Of a stretch of DNA of 64,000 nucleotides, positions 10,222 to 23,479 are shown piece by piece. The notes under the pieces are model-generated. The model made no database searches. It saw nothing but the letters and a program-made list of their open reading frames with translations, and was not told where the DNA came from. The position numbers and the translations under genes are program-made. This stretch comes from Lepeophtheirus salmonis. Lineage: Eukaryota; Arthropoda; Copepoda; Siphonostomatoida; Caligidae. Within the stretch, counting starts at the first letter, position 1; every line of letters begins with the position of its first letter. The stretch is taken from assembly GCF_016086655.4 (NCBI RefSeq), contig NC_052138.2, positions 6,820,001-6,884,000 of the forward strand, given 5' to 3'.

Positions 10222-12495
10222 TATTTTTTGCCAATTGACACGGTGGATTGTTTTTCCCCCTTGTGTATTTCTTTTTGACAAGTCTCAACAATATGATTAT
10301 ACGTTTCGTAATCTACATAACTGACGTGGGTAGTAGATTGCATCTGATACCTGTATCCATGCATTTATTTGGCACACCCAATACGTCATAAATATAATAT
10401 ATGTATGTATTATATTCAGCACTCGCATCGTTTTGACATTTTTTGATATTCTTTAGTCTAATTTTATGAGAGAAAAAACCCGTATTTTCATCTATAGCGA
10501 TTATATGCTCTTATAGGTTTGATACATAATCAGAACTTTGGCACACTCTTCAAGAGATGACACCCACTCGCCAAGACCAACCAACTTTTGTTCAACAGCC
10601 ATTCTTTTTGTTCATAAAGTTGCCGCATTCAATCTTTTTATGAACTACATACATATGTAGTAGATAGATGGAATAACAAAATCAATTATAAAAAGAATAT
10701 TTCATAAATAGAAATTCATTTGTAAATTTGTCAATCAATTTTTGTTGTTTTGTTGATTCCTTTTTTTTTTTTTTTTGGGTGACATTGTCAACGTATTCTT
10801 TTTAATTATATGTATAGATATGAGTACATTTATAAATACAATCAATATTTGAATTTTATAAAGAAGAAGAGAGAGAGAGAGAAAAAAAACATTTTTTCAA
10901 ATGTGTGAAAAGAATTAGCGTGGCCCTTTGAATGAACACAGATGTATTTACAAGACTCGTGCTGAGACTGAGAAAGAATTTATTGTATTCTTTTCTTTTT
11001 TTGATTTCTACTCTTTGGATATCTGTTGTTCTTCTAGTGTTTTTTTTTATCTTTTTATATTATAAATATATAAAGAAAACTTGGAAAAATGATGTGTTTT
11101 TTTTCTTTTTCAGGTTCCATTTTGAGTGACTTTTTTTCTTCTTCTTGTTCCATTCTTCTTTTGTTTATTGTGTGTGTGTGTGTGTCTAAAGCTCCTAAAA
11201 ACATAAAACACTTTCATGTTGTTTAGTACTGAAATTCGACAAATTCGATAGAGTTTATCAGAATACATAATGCCTTATGCAGAATGCGTAGTGCCCCAAG
11301 TTCCAACAGGGGCCCTGAAAACGAAGATTGCTTAAGACAAGGATTTTACACGTGGGGGCCGTGATGGAAGGCTAGAGGGAGTGGCAGGCCGGGTTCTATA
11401 ACAGAAGCATTGGAGTGCATCTAAAACCAGCTACCCAGCTTCAGCTCAGACTTTGTTTTTTAAGCAGAGGCCTTTCTACCTTAGACAAGCACTTCTGCAT
11501 AGTTTCTACTGACATGTTGGAACAACAATATCATATCATCTTTTCTAATGTGGAGAACATTTCAGCTGCAACATTAGGTCATTGATGTCTTAGATAGCCT
11601 TGAATATGAAATAGGTTTTTGATTTGTGTGATGTGTAAAAAAAAAAACATAATTCTACACACAAACAAAACAAAACATTTGACTTCAATTCAAAAATAAT
11701 GTTTATTTTTTCATAAATTGGGCAGGATATTTGGCATAACAAATAATTGTACATGGCCACTTAAAAATCAAACAGATTTTAGCTGAACAAGGAAAGAACA
11801 CTTTCAGACTTTGTCCAAAAAGTAATCAGTATTTAATTCTTAAAGTTTACACAACAGTAAATAAATACAATAAAAAGAAATATGAGTTCTTATGAACATA
11901 ATACATTAATAAAATAAGCTATTGTTGATATATATGAAGAAATAAATTTACAATGTCATTCAAATTGTAACAACAATCAGTATGTAGACATCAGGCTGTC
12001 AGCAGACATTTTCTCAAACTATCTCGGGTTCCAAGACAAGGGCACAGGATCCTTGCTGGACAGCCTAAAGTCAAAGGTTAAACTATATACATAACAAATT
12101 GTACATTATTATATTTAATACAAACTAGGTATTCCCCCCTCAGTAGAATAAAATGACTAACATCACCCAAGAACTATTGCATTATAGGATGCATCATCAC
12201 ATTAAAATAAACGTAATACTTGATACAATAAAATCTGAAATGTGATTACAAAAAATATTTTCTTACCCTCAGAAGAGATGCAGCCTCATTGAAGATTTAT
12301 TGAATCTTTTAAGCAGCGTCTCTTTTCACTCTCCAGTTAACTTTTTGGTGAGGTTCAGTTTTAGCGGTTCAAGAACTGTAGCCACTAGAACCGCTAGACC
12401 AATAAGGGCACAACCTTGCTTCTCAACAAATGCAATTGGTTGAAATCGAATGGACTCTTGTTAAAATGAGAAAAATTATCTATTAACTATTATTA
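10222..12495. other. Intergenic with microsatellites
   Basis: Contains a GA run near 10868-10884 and a GT run near 11169-11184. No exon, RNA gene or transposase recognised. The sequence near 11280-11480 is less AT-rich than its surroundings but gives no recognisable protein. Confidence 0.45.
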
Positions 12496-12499
12496 TGGT

Positions 12500-12760
12500 T
12501 GTAAAAAATATGATATGCTAATGTGTTAAACAAATGGAAACCAAAAATCAACATAATAATCATGATGACAATTTAGAGGACACCAACTTAGTTGTCATGG
12601 CGTTTCATTAAAGCAGCTACAAACAGCTGTGAGGATCATCCATTCTACTCAAAGTCCAACAAGGACTTAAAATTATTATGAATTCCCAAAAAATCATCAC
12701 TGTTACTTTTATGAACACACACACCCGCGGTTACACTGTATAATAAAACGTTTTCTCCTC
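12500..12760 (+). repeat. Dispersed repeat family B, diverged copy
   Basis: Shares GACAATTTAGAGGA, TTAGTTGTCATGGCGTTTCA followed by TTAAAGCAGC, CAGCTGTGA, AAAGTCCAACAAGGACTTA and a stretch ending in ACACACAC with the copies at 6235 and 6650. Confidence 0.65.
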
Positions 12761-12940
12761 AACAATATAAAAAAAAATAATCATAACACCTTCAGAAAAT
12801 AAAAAACACCCTCCAAGTTGTAACAACACAAACCCCAACAATCGTCCAATGTCATATTTTTTAAAACTCTAGCCATATATAATACTTTATATAGCCATGG
12901 ATAGATACAAAGGTGGATAGTTTGACTCAACATATACTTG

Positions 12941-13351
12941 AGGGGCGTCCGCAGAGGTTTGGATGAAGGGGGTGTAGCGTAGCCCAATTTTACAAAAACA
13001 TTTATTATTTATATATATATTTTTTATAAAATTAATTTTTGTACAGCTGTGGATTTTTGATTTTTTTCAAAAAATTTAATATTTCCAATTTTTTGTGAAT
13101 AGCTGTGGAGTTTTGAATTTTTGTTCCAAATTTTTTATTTGAAATTTAATTTTGAAATTTTTTTTTTCCAAAATTTAATTTTTAATTTTTTTTTTCCAAA
13201 AAATGTAATTTATAAAATTTTTGGTGAATACCTATGGATGTATGGATTTTTGGATTTTTTTTCAAAAAATTCCAATAACCTCAAGTCTTCCCCTACCCAA
13301 AAAAAAACAACAACATATAAATATATATAATTAATCTGCGGACACCCCTCG
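12941..13351. mobile_element. MITE, CAGGGGCGTCC family
   Basis: The left end AGGGGCGTCCGCAG and right end CTGCGGACACCCCT are inverted. ACTTG flanks both sides (12936-12940 and 13352-13356). The interior is degenerate A/T repeat with TGTGGATTTTTGAATTTT-like units. No coding capacity. Confidence 0.75.
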
Positions 13352-15484
13352 ACTTGGGCCCATATTTTAAAGACATAAAAAGGAGTCGGGATCTCTACGA
13401 GGCGCGACTCGACTTATATTCAAAAACTATTTTATACAAATCCTCACTATAAACTCAATTTTATAAATATGGACTTGAATAGATCTTAAAAAAAATATTT
13501 GGACTCAGAATGGCCCTTAAGGAAATATTCCAGGACTTGGAACTATTAAGTATAAACTTGAAACTTGACTCAAACTTGCAGTCAATGGACTTTTACACAC
13601 CTCCGAAAAATTGATTTTCATATTTTGACCATTTAAATTTGACAATCTGACCTTTTAACATAAAATCAATATATAGATTATCTTATTTAGTATATGTCTA
13701 AATTTAATAAAATATATATAATTTTATGTTCCAATTATTATGCTCTTTTTAACTCGGAACCCTCGCGGCATGATTGGATATATCAAACCTACGAGGTAAA
13801 TTTCTGGAGGGATGCATTTCCCTTTTGGGAATTAATTCCTACCTTCCTTTTTCACTAATTTTTAATAGGCATACAAAAATTGTTAAAAGTTGAATTATTT
13901 ATAAAATAACAGCTATTTGAAGCCCTCTAAAATTGTTGTACTAGACGCAACCCTGCTCTTTAAAACAAAACAAAATCCAAATTTATCCATTGTTTGAATT
14001 TTTTAAACTCTTAACTATATGAATCCAAAAAATTGTCATTGACAGGACGGATTTGACAGTCATATTTTCATCATTAGTGCCTATTAACACAATAGCAGGC
14101 TAAAATTATTATTATCACAATAGAGTGTGGATTACATTTGTATTCTTCGACAAATTAGCGTCCATTTCTTTAGACAAATAATTCTTATAAACCCTTTAGA
14201 GTTGCTGTAAACGGCACATTAAAGTAGCCAAATTGATTGTCACGATATAAAAAAGAAGATTTATTTTTCTTATATCAAATAAAGGTTTGAAGCTATTGAA
14301 TGTCTTGATTAATCCCACAAATTTGACTACAAAGTATATAATTGACTAAAATATGTTTATAAAATATTGGTCTATATCCAATAGTAAAAAAGTCAAGAGT
14401 TAAACACTTCACATTTAGTTAATTTTTGTTCAAGATTGTTTTTATCTTAACGCACCAATTATGTATAAATAGTAATCCATAGCAATCAGGGGTAAATAAA
14501 AAGATTAATAAACTCTGTCCGGGATCTATCAACGGATATGTTAAACAGTTGGACTCAGAGATAAATTGCAAAGTGTGTAGCTCTATCATTTGTGATTGTA
14601 TATGATGAGTATAACTCTCCTGGGGTTGCTTGATTGGGCTTGAATAATGCCTAGTTACTTGTTTCCTACTTTTCTTCATCCCCCTGTACTTTTCCTTCAT
14701 TAGATGCCTCATTAAGAAGTCATAAAAAAAAATATATATATATCTATGTACATATAAAAATATTATTTCTGCTTTGTTTAACGAAAAATAATTTATAATT
14801 TTTTGGAAAATGTTCTTTTTTCTTCTTCTTCTTTCAGTAAGGTAATCATCATAGGTAAAAAGAAATAAGAATATTTTATAAATATATAGTATGTTGTAGG
14901 AACATTTATTACACGATTTTTATTTTTACTTTTTTTTTACCTGCTGACAGTTTTCAACTCCCGAATTAATTAATATATAATGAACTACTTCTACCTTGGC
15001 TGTTAGGTACAAACTAGGTAGAGTTATGCATAAAGAAGGAAGGGGTGGAGCTTCTTCTAAAAGATTCCACTTGATGAATTAAGAATATAAATTCTATGAA
15101 TACGTCATTCAGAGGCAACCCTTGCCCTTAATACCTATAAATATACCCATTTCTGCATAGGAATGTGATTAATTAGGGACTATTAATTTGAAAATAATGG
15201 CTCTTTAGCAGCAAACGTTTTCATAAATCCTCCCCCCCCCCTACCTCCCCAAAAAAAGGGTCAAAAAAGGGTACAAATTGATTTTTCTCGTTTCATTATT
15301 TCTTCATTTGACGTGATGATTTTATTTTTGAGCCTTAAAATACAAGACATTTGTATTCCTCGACGAATTATCCTCAATTTCTATAAACAAATTATTCTTA
15401 TTTACCCAAAGGGTGTGTCCCAAATTGCAGTTGAAGTAGCAAAAGTTGTTTGTCAAAATTTAAAATTAAGAAATTAAATTTATT
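13352..15484. other. Intergenic, nothing recognised except short shared motifs
   Basis: A copy of the TTTTTGTTCAAGATTG motif lies near 14426. C and A homopolymers occur near 15229-15257. A minus-strand open frame at 14419-14712 shows no family similarity. No gene recognised. Confidence 0.45.
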
Positions 15485-16848
15485 TGAAGGTCCATATTGT
15501 AAAGTCTTTGACCATCTACATGACGACGATTTAAGAGGTTTTGCCAAGTTTCATTGTACCATTGTTATATATAAATTATTATAAGGTTAAAGATTGGTCT
15601 GCCCCGTCAATGGCAACCCCAACATTTTTAGGCGGCTGGAGTATAACTTTCATAAAGTGTACTAGGTCCGAAAGGAAGATGGAAAAAGCCTTAAGGATCG
15701 GCCTAGAAGTGGTAAACTAATAAAAAAACAAATGAAAGACATTAATTTCATGCCGAAACAATTTTGGCGTTCCCATTGACCAGATCTGAATACTTTGGAC
15801 TTTCCAGTATGGTGGCATATTGAGTCCAAAGCACGTAGAGTCCGCCACAGCAATATCATCAACCTCAAAGCCTTTGTCAGGGGCGTCCGCAGGATAATAT
15901 TTTGTTGCAGCTTTTGGTTTTTAGATTTTTTTTTTTTAATCCAAAAATTAAATGATTTTTTTGAAAAAAGCGTTAAGATTAATTTTTTTTTAAATTATTC
16001 CAAAAATCAACATTTGTTTACAAATTATTACATTTTTTGTAAACTAATTTCAAAAATCCATAGGTATTCTAATAAAATTAAATATTTTTTTTCCAAAATC
16101 TATAGCTATACACAAAAAAAAATCAAAAATTTACAGTTGTTCACAAAAAAAAATTCAAAAATTTAGAGTTGTTCAAAAAAAAATTCTGAAATGAAATTTC
16201 AACTATATTGAAAAATTAAATGTTCTATTAAAAAACAAAAATTCATTAATTGGGGGGATACAGCCCCTCCAGCCCAGTTCCTGTGGACGCCTCTGTCTGC
16301 AGAGTCCCATTGAAGAAGGATGTTTAGGACTTACATTTCTTAAAGTATCTAATGTATTGTATGTGACCTATTCTGGAGACTATAACTGAAGCTGATGGAA
16401 ATCAAATTCATAAATAATAATCCTCATAATATTTATTTAAAAAAGTATTTTTAAGATTTTCATATAAAGTCTCATTCTGATATTAATTTAATATTACTTT
16501 CTGTCCCAAAGACTTTTGGCCTTCCCAGTCCTCTGATCTGAATCCTTTGGACTTTTCACTGTTGTGGCATATTGAGTCCAAAGCCGGTAGAGTCCATCAG
16601 AGCAACATCATGAAACTCAATGCTTCTGTGGGGTCCCATTGGAGGAGGATGTTCAGAAGTTCCATTTGCTAAAGTATTTTTTGCCTATTGACATCGTCTG
16701 GAGGCTGAAGCTAGTGGAAATAAAAATTCATAAATAATATTCTTCAAGTATTTTAAGATTTTTTCTTATAATATCATTCTGATCTGTAGCGCGTGGTTAT
16801 TTGTAGCACAATCAAAATGGTCAAAGACTTTTCGAACACCTGGTAAAT
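15485..16848 (+). mobile_element. Rearranged Tc1/mariner-like element with duplicated 3' part
   Basis: The left side has AAAGTCTTTGACCAT (about 15500) and the right side the same sequence inverted (about 16816-16830), probably decayed TIRs. Within it, KEDGKSLKDRPRSGK (the linker after the N-terminal DNA-binding domain) runs almost directly into PDLNTLDFPVWWHIESKARR (the third catalytic block), so the middle of the transposase is deleted. A second copy of the C-terminal part follows at about 16500-16690 (SDLNPLDFSLLWHIESKAGR). The first C-terminal copy is split by a CAGGGG-family MITE. All frames are broken. Confidence 0.7.
15878..16295. mobile_element. MITE, CAGGGGCGTCC family, inserted in a transposase relic
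   Basis: Left end CAGGGGCGTCCGCAGGAT; right end TCCTGTGGACGCCTCTG, its inverse with two or three mismatches. GGGGGGATACAGCCCCTCCA lies near the right end. It splits the transposase reading (NIINLKAFV before, a VPLKKD-like reading after), shown by comparison with the unsplit copy at 16500-16690. TGTC occurs at both junctions, a 4-of-5 match to the family's 5-bp duplication. Confidence 0.8.
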
Positions 16849-17780
16849 ATCTTTAATCTAATATAAACTTTTTACTTTAGTTTAACTCTTGCTTTATACG
16901 GGACTTAAAATCGTGACCGTTCCACGTCACATTACTCTTCATCTTTGAGAAACGTTCTACATGGCATCATTTTTAGGGGTGAAAATTGTGTGTATTTTGA
17001 GTATGTTAAAAGACAATTGTGTCAAGGGGGAGAAGGAAATAAATAAGGGCAAGAATGACCCTGATGTTGATCCACAATCCAACAAAGATAATCCCGCAAA
17101 AAAATTTCAAGGTGTCTCTCAATATGACTCTCTGGCCTCTTTCCTTAGAGCTCAGCTTTTCTCAAACTTTTTCAGTCAGGGCACCTTTTAAAAGTGCATA
17201 AAACATCAAGGCACTCCAGTATACTATATGACTAAAAATGACACTGCATAGCCTAAATGTAAATGTCCTGTTTATTTAGATGGCCCAAGTATGAACAGAA
17301 CTTGGTACGAACTGAAAATAAAAATAAACTTACCTTTAAAAATATAGTCTTACAAACAAACTTGCTTGACCACCTTAACAATACAACGACACAAGAGGCA
17401 CCCATTCACAGTCAATCATGTTTGGTTCTTGTAGGCTTTTCTTTTTTGAAAACGAAGCATGATGATGTTGTTTGTTCCTTGAGTAATCAAATTTTTCTTT
17501 GCAGTTAAATGATAGAACAATATGAGCCTCACTGTAGTTATGCTGACCCCGATGGGCTATTGATATGATATGTTATTGACAATGGTTACTTGAGACAGAT
17601 TTTTAGGGGTTAATTTTTTTTTATGCCCAATGAGTTAAAATTTGATTTTTTCATATGTAAAAAGAAAATAATGGGTAGTTCATTTAAACGTTCGTAATTT
17701 TCTCTCGACTCATCCAATCCCCATACAAATTGGTTTTAATACCAACACACGCTAATGTAGAGTAAGTACGGTACGAATGT
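16849..17780. other. Intergenic, repeat-like
   Basis: 16961-17110 has a weak resemblance to family B (ATCCACAATCCAACAAAG). The rest holds short open frames without family motifs. Confidence 0.4.
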
Positions 17781-17794
17781 CACCTACAACGTCA

Positions 17795-18665
17795 GTTGCT
17801 AATTATTATTCCTTATGATAATATGCCTCCATCTTCTTTTACTCAGGAACAAAAACGTTGTACAGTTTTGTGTATTTTTTGCAATTGAAATAGTAAAATA
17901 GACAACGCGCTTTTGGCTAAAGCGGTCGGGTGCAAAACTCAATTTGTCCAAAAATTCATGAAATGTGTCAAGCAGGGAGGTGAAGACCCACTGACAAGGA
18001 TTTTTTGTGAGCATTGTGACCCGTAGCGGCTAAAATCGTTCAAAGTCCTGCTTTCTTGAGGTGGGAAATGAGAAAAATCTGGCCAATCGATGAATACAAT
18101 CGCTGATAGCATCAACTGTCCATCGTGTCATCAATGAAGATTTACGGTACCGCTGGAGGTTGGAAGGGACACGCCAAATAGGGAGAAAAGGGTCACCCGA
18201 ACCAAGGCTTTGATTAAGCTAAAACAGAAGGCTACCCTGAAAGATCTTGTCCAGTGCTTCTCAGATGAGAAAAAATTCTGTCAACCCCAGTAGCTTAACT
18301 CGCAGAACAATAGATGGTTGGAAAAAAGTCCTTATAACGCCCCCAGGATCATGAAAGCTAAGTACCCTCAGCCGGTTATGTTTCTAGGCGTTGTTAGAGC
18401 GAAGGTCACATTATCCAGCCCATCATCTTCAAGCAGGGCCAAAATACCAACACCAAGGCCTACATGAGTGTTGTGCAGACAAAATTCTTCCCTTGGATAT
18501 GCAGTATCATAAAAGACCAATCTTGGATCTGGAAGCACGACGGGGCACCCTGTTGCACGAGCAAAAGTACAGTCGATTTTCTTGATTCTGAGAATATGAA
18601 GCTTTTGGCCTCGTTTATTGATTTTTTTTTTGTTTGGACGTCAAAATACGTAAATTTCTGATAAA
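17795..18665 (+). pseudogene. Tc1/mariner-type transposase relic, multi-broken
   Basis: Plus-strand blocks appear in transposase order but in different frames. They are an N-terminal DNA-binding region, then KRVTRTKALIKLKQKATLKD, FSDEKKF (first catalytic Asp), AKYPQPVMFLGVV, a block reading GQNTNTKAYMSVVQTKFFPW, WIWKHDGAPC (second catalytic Asp, family QQDGAPAHT) and TSKSTVDFLDSENM. The third Asp block is not found. Several frameshifts and stops show it is inactive. Confidence 0.8.
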
Positions 18666-19680
18666 GTCAGTAGCACCCTCGTTGGCCATAGCACTCACTT
18701 TGAGAAAGCTGCCTCAGAGTCTTTTTAAGTCTACCTATCAAATTAGTTTTGTAAAACTTTATGTATCTTTCATGCTCGAGAATAGCTTGTCATTATTATG
18801 TAGCTAGGCCCATTCACTCAGCTTATAAAAATGGTTCAAGATGGATTGCTATTGATGTCACTGGCTGACATCCATGATGGCATTATTAAGCGAAGATTAT
18901 TCCACGGGACGGTTTTTGCGTACGATTCGGACGCGTTCTTAAAAGCCGATATATCCCTAATATTCTATACACTAAAACTCTTTACCTAAAACATACCTCA
19001 CTGAGCACATTATATGGATTATATGTTGAGTTGGAATGATTGATGATAAATCATGTACAATGTTGTATGATTATGATGTTTTTATGAATCAACATAGACA
19101 AGGAATGACTCCATTGGGAATCATATCTTGAAGGAGGGAGGGTGGCGTAAAGGAAACAGCGAAGATAATGGGAGGTTAAGTAAGTTACTCACAAATTCAC
19201 AGGAAGTGTTCATATAAAGAAAGAAGTGGAAAGAGACTCCTTCCCAAAATGGACGTCATGGGTCGGCCATGGATAATTCGTATGGATATCATGTAGGTAC
19301 TTATCTAGGATCTATCGTGCCCCATAATATCTTATTTGCACCGCAAACAAATTACTCTTGATAATAGGGGGTAAACGCATTTATAACGAGAGAAAACGAA
19401 CATTTCAACTCTTTCTACAGAGTTAAAAAACGAAGAAAAAAAATCCCAGAATTCGTTGGCATTGTTTTTTTTTACTTTTTATTATTGATGTTCTTTTTTA
19501 TGGCTTTGTGGATTTTATAGGTAGGTAGTTACCACATAGGTACATATTTTGAAAATAGTCTCCTATAAAGCGGCCCATTTTCCCACCCTTTTTTGTTTGA
19601 TAATCATCTAAATACATTTTTCAAGTCCCCCTCCCATCACTTATTGGGAGTAAAAGGCGAGTACAAGCATACAGCGTTTT
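18666..19680. other. Intergenic, nothing recognised
   Basis: No gene, transposase or RNA signature seen. Confidence 0.45.
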
Positions 19681-19682
19681 GA

Positions 19683-20170
19683 CATGACGTCACAATTGTA
19701 ATATCAGTCATTTTGGGGGTCTAAACAACCAAATGGTATAAGAATGAAAACCCCTTCTTATTTATATTAATATCAAAATAGGACCAACATATAAAAGGAC
19801 CTATAATGCCTCTTCAGAATGGTGCAATTGTTTTTAAATTGGGATTCTTGACCCTTTCCAAGGTCATTTTTGTTTTTTTATTATTATTGAGATTTTGGAT
19901 AGAAATTGATTTTTTTATTTATTTTACGTAACTCCAACGGACTGCCCTTGCTGTTAGATATTTAAAAAAAAAAACATAAACCTTTAAAGGGATATATTTT
20001 GTAATTTTTCAAAGAACACGTGGTTTTACTACTTTTTCGATGATGCAATAGGGTTTACAACCTTATGGAGGGTTTTATAGCAATGAAACCCCTAATTTTC
20101 ATAAATGTTAAGGAAAAAGAGTATACTTTTTGGATGTCAAAATGGGACCAACAAATTTTGTAGTGCTTCA
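19683..20170 (+). repeat. Dispersed repeat family C (GACGTCA-end), solo copy
   Basis: Starts TGACGTCACAATTGTAATAT, continues CATTTTGGGGGTCTAA, then GGACCAACATATAAAAGGACC and CTATAATGCC. It shares this order with the arms of the inverted repeat at 40636-41557. A further AAATGGGACCAACAAAT unit occurs at about 20141-20157. Confidence 0.65.
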
Positions 20171-20359
20171 GTATATGATTTTCATCTAGTAAAACTCGTC
20201 GAGTAGATCCACTAATCGAGTTGACTCGCAACTGATAAAAAGGAGGGTGATTCTACTGAGTTGTACATTAAAGTATGACCACTCATAAATTTTAAACTTA
20301 AAAAAGATATAGTTTATTAATTAAAAATAGAATTTGAGCAAAAGTAATACTATCAATAG

Positions 20360-20480
20360 ATGTGTCTATGAACTCTCTTAATCATTAATGTAGCCGCTTT
20401 CAGCGGCAATGATGGCTTTCTCTGTCATTGTGCCGCCCCAGTGGTGTCTGATGGTGGCTTTGAGGGCATCATATTTGTAT
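20360..20480 (+). repeat. Dispersed repeat family D
   Basis: AATGTAGCCGCTTTCAGCGG and CAATGATGGC reappear inverted near 32650-32695 (TTATTGCCGC, TAAGGGCAGCTACATTAAT). The GCCGCTTTCAGCGGC segment is itself a short hairpin. Two GGTACGGAGGTACAG-like units follow at about 20620-20720. Confidence 0.6.
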
Positions 20481-21050
20481 GACACAGATACACACATAAG
20501 GTGTAGTAAAGGGGGTTGGCATCAGGGCTGTAGGAGAGCCAAAAGTGTCAAAAAAGAGTCTTGCAACGGTCAGGTAATTTCAGATTTCAATAGATCACCC
20601 GGTACTATCTGAAAAAAGGATACGGAGGTACAGATATACACGATACGGAACCACAAACTGAAAAAATGATACAGAGATAATTGAACCTCATGAACTCTTG
20701 GTACGGAGGTACAGGATACAGAATCAAAAAAATGGTAGGCTGCCCAGCTCTGGAAAATGCTCTCTTATATAAATACATGTGGCTTAACTGAATGTCACAG
20801 GCTCATATGCAAGATAGTCCAGGATGCCCCCGAGAAAAAACGCTAATTTACTATCCATAATGATTCTGGGCCACATAGAATTGTACCCCGTGCTGAAACT
20901 TCCTTAGATCACTGATAAGATCAAAATAGTACAATAAATGTTGGGTTTTTTTCACAATCACAGATAGTTGGTGCTATGGGGCTACTGGGGGGGTCGTTCT
21001 ATACCAAAATATATTTCAGCCTTCCTCCAACTGAAATATAAAGATAATTT
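20481..21050. other. Intergenic with short repeated units
   Basis: TACGGAGGTACAG occurs twice (about 20622 and 20702). No gene recognised. Confidence 0.45.
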
Positions 21051-21054
21051 AAAT

Positions 21055-21285
21055 TATATTCCACTAAAACTCCAGAATTGTGACCTCATTCTATATACCT
21101 TTCCTCAAAATTTGTTTATTTTTAAATGTGACCTCAGACTTGTAATTACTGAGAAGTATAATAATAACATTAAATGTTAAATTCATTGTCTTTTCTGAAG
21201 TATGAAAATTAAGCTTTGGGCTTTTATAAATAAAAAAGTTCAACCTCAAACCAAATTCCTAATCACGGCTTGACGACTCCTTCTA
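21055..21285 (+). repeat. Dispersed repeat family G, copy 1
   Basis: Shares CCACTAAA, AGAATTGTGACC, TTTTTAAATGT, CAGACTTG and a closing CCTAATCACGGC with 38270-38500 in the same order and orientation. Confidence 0.6.
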
Positions 21286-22009
21286 TGTTCGTCTAGTTAT
21301 AAAACTACAGATACTCATTAAAAAAATCAGTTTAGGAGTAATGTCGAGGACAACATGACCGGATGTTGCGACTCGGAAATGTCACTTCCGTTTAAATAAC
21401 AAAACAAGATTGAGTTTAAAAGGGGTATCATTTTCTTTTGAGAAGTGATGGCTATTGTATATATATATGTACTTATAAGTGAATCAAATTTTTATTTTTA
21501 AAGTCAGAGAATCACATCAACTTTTATTTTACATATTTGTAAACGAAGGAAATTTGCTCAGCAGGCAATCAAACACCATGAAGCAGCGTTTATCAGAGGG
21601 CTCTGTGAGAAAATTATAAATAATAACAAAAATCATATGACAGAGTGAAATATGATAGTTTATGGCCGGGGGAACTCTACTCACCATTTACCAACCACCA
21701 ACCAAACAAGAATAACAAAAGAGAGGTGAAGATTAAAATAATAATCTAGATTGCTCCGTATCTAGAAACATATTTGTAATGATTAAAAGGTCAAAAAATC
21801 ATCAGGGAATTAAAGAGTCAAGTCTTAGCATCTCTTCTGTACCAGTTTGCGATTTATGTACAAGTTGTAACTTGTATACACAGATTGTACAAGTTGCAAA
21901 TTATTCGTCTTTAAGTTCCTTATTTAATTATATCGGGGTGGTGTATTGAAATCTGAACACTTGCTAATTCAATAATTAAGGGAGTTTGAGTATTTGAAAT
22001 TAATTCATA
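21286..22009. other. Intergenic, nothing recognised
   Basis: AT-rich with no gene or transposon signature recognised. Confidence 0.45.
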
Positions 22010-22660
22010 TTTTTATATATTCAAGCATAAACAATTAGTTACAATACAAAAATAAATTTGAGCCCTCTGACTTACGTACAAGCCGAGAAAAGGACGCTTG
22101 AATGGGATAAACAAATTTACATTCGCCCACTCCAAGCATTTGAGATTCTCCAGGACCGCCGTCAGTAGTCCGATACGTTGGAGAGGAAGAAGGGCTCTTT
22201 CAAAAAGGCTAAACTGGACGCAGATAAGTTCCTCAAGTCCAAGAAGGCCCATGCAAGAGATCTCGGGGCTATAAACCAGACTGTCCAGAGAGCTATCAAA
22301 GAAGTGGGTGGCAGCGCTGCTGGTGGGGTTGAAGATACCATTTATGATACCAGCAAAGAAAAAACCCCATCTCTTACGTTGCAAAACTCTTTTGAATGAT
22401 ACTTTTGAGTTATTTTGAACACTTTTGGCCCCCTACAGGCCTGATCCCAACCGCCTTGACTGCACCTTTCCTGTGGATGTTGAGAAGAAGGTCTGCAGTG
22501 TCCTTCATCCAAACACTGATGCCCTCAAAGCCACTGTCAGCCAGTACTAGTACGCCATGACAGAGCAGTACATCTGCAGCGGCTACCAGGGCTTCCTGCC
22601 CCCTGGAAGCTATCAACTGGAGGATGTAGTAGCAAAGACTCTCACGATTATTTACACTTG
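22010..22660 (+). pseudogene. Tc1-like transposase relic, internally deleted
   Basis: The first part reads KKGSFKKAKLDADKFLKSKK then AHARDLGAINQTVQRAIKEV, a Tc1-type helix-turn-helix (family ARDLGVSxxTVxRAIKE). After a deletion it reads DPNRLDCTFPVDVEKKVCS, VLHPNTDALKATVSQ, a stop, and AMTEQYICSGYQGFLP, the C-terminal block after the third Asp. The left flank (AGCATAAACAATTAGTT) is matched inverted near 30215, the end of a sister relic. Confidence 0.75.
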
Positions 22661-23479
22661 AAGATTAAAAAGAACTTCTCTTCCTTCAGATCTAAACAAA
22701 CAACGCGGGATTTAGAGAAACAATGGACTTTTAAGCTGTAAAAATTACATATTTTAATTTATAAAGGAGACTTTTACCCCATTCTCTTTAATAACTTTTA
22801 AATCTTTAATGTTTTTTGTTTTTTAAATAACTAGAGAAAACTCTGTTTTTTATTAATTGGTTTTTTATCATTTAAATTATTAATCTTTATTTTTTATATA
22901 TAAAGAGAATAACAATATTAGAGAAAAAAATCCTTTTTTAAATTTTTGGCTTTTAATAATTTTTTATAAATTTTTACCTTCTCAATTTTATACATATTAA
23001 GTGCAGTACTCACTAAATTATAAACTTTTTTTTCTCGTAAATAATAATGGTTCTAAAAAATTCAATATAGAAAGACTTATGATCGACTCGTGACTTGACC
23101 ATTTATTTAATCGGCTGCTCTTTCTAGTAGCAATAAATGAACTTTGAGCTTGTTTTTTTGACCTTTTGAAATGAAATTTGAATGAATGAATAAAGTAGAA
23201 ATGCTTATCAGACACTTGACTGAAAGAGGACATTAAAATAAACATACTAATAATATTTGAACATTTGTAAAACTCATATTTTAATTACTTATAGATTTAA
23301 GCAAAATTTATAATCGAAGTGGACTGTGATACACTTCCATATTGATGAACACCACTTTGTAAGCACATGACAATTAAGTAACAATATCGTTATTCACGTC
23401 TAAACGTGTCATTCAAAATACAATATTCTGTGCCTTTTATATTTTTATTTGTGAGTAAAAGAGATTATTATCAAGGAAG
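22661..23479. other. Intergenic, nothing recognised
   Basis: Very AT-rich. No coding or RNA signature. Confidence 0.45.

Noticed and set aside
15795..16166. A 123-codon + frame
   Set aside because: It is a chance fusion of a transposase fragment with the A/T interior of an inserted MITE.
17160..17260. Possible MITE around CAGTCAGGGCACCTTTTAAAAG
   Set aside because: No second end or target duplication could be found.
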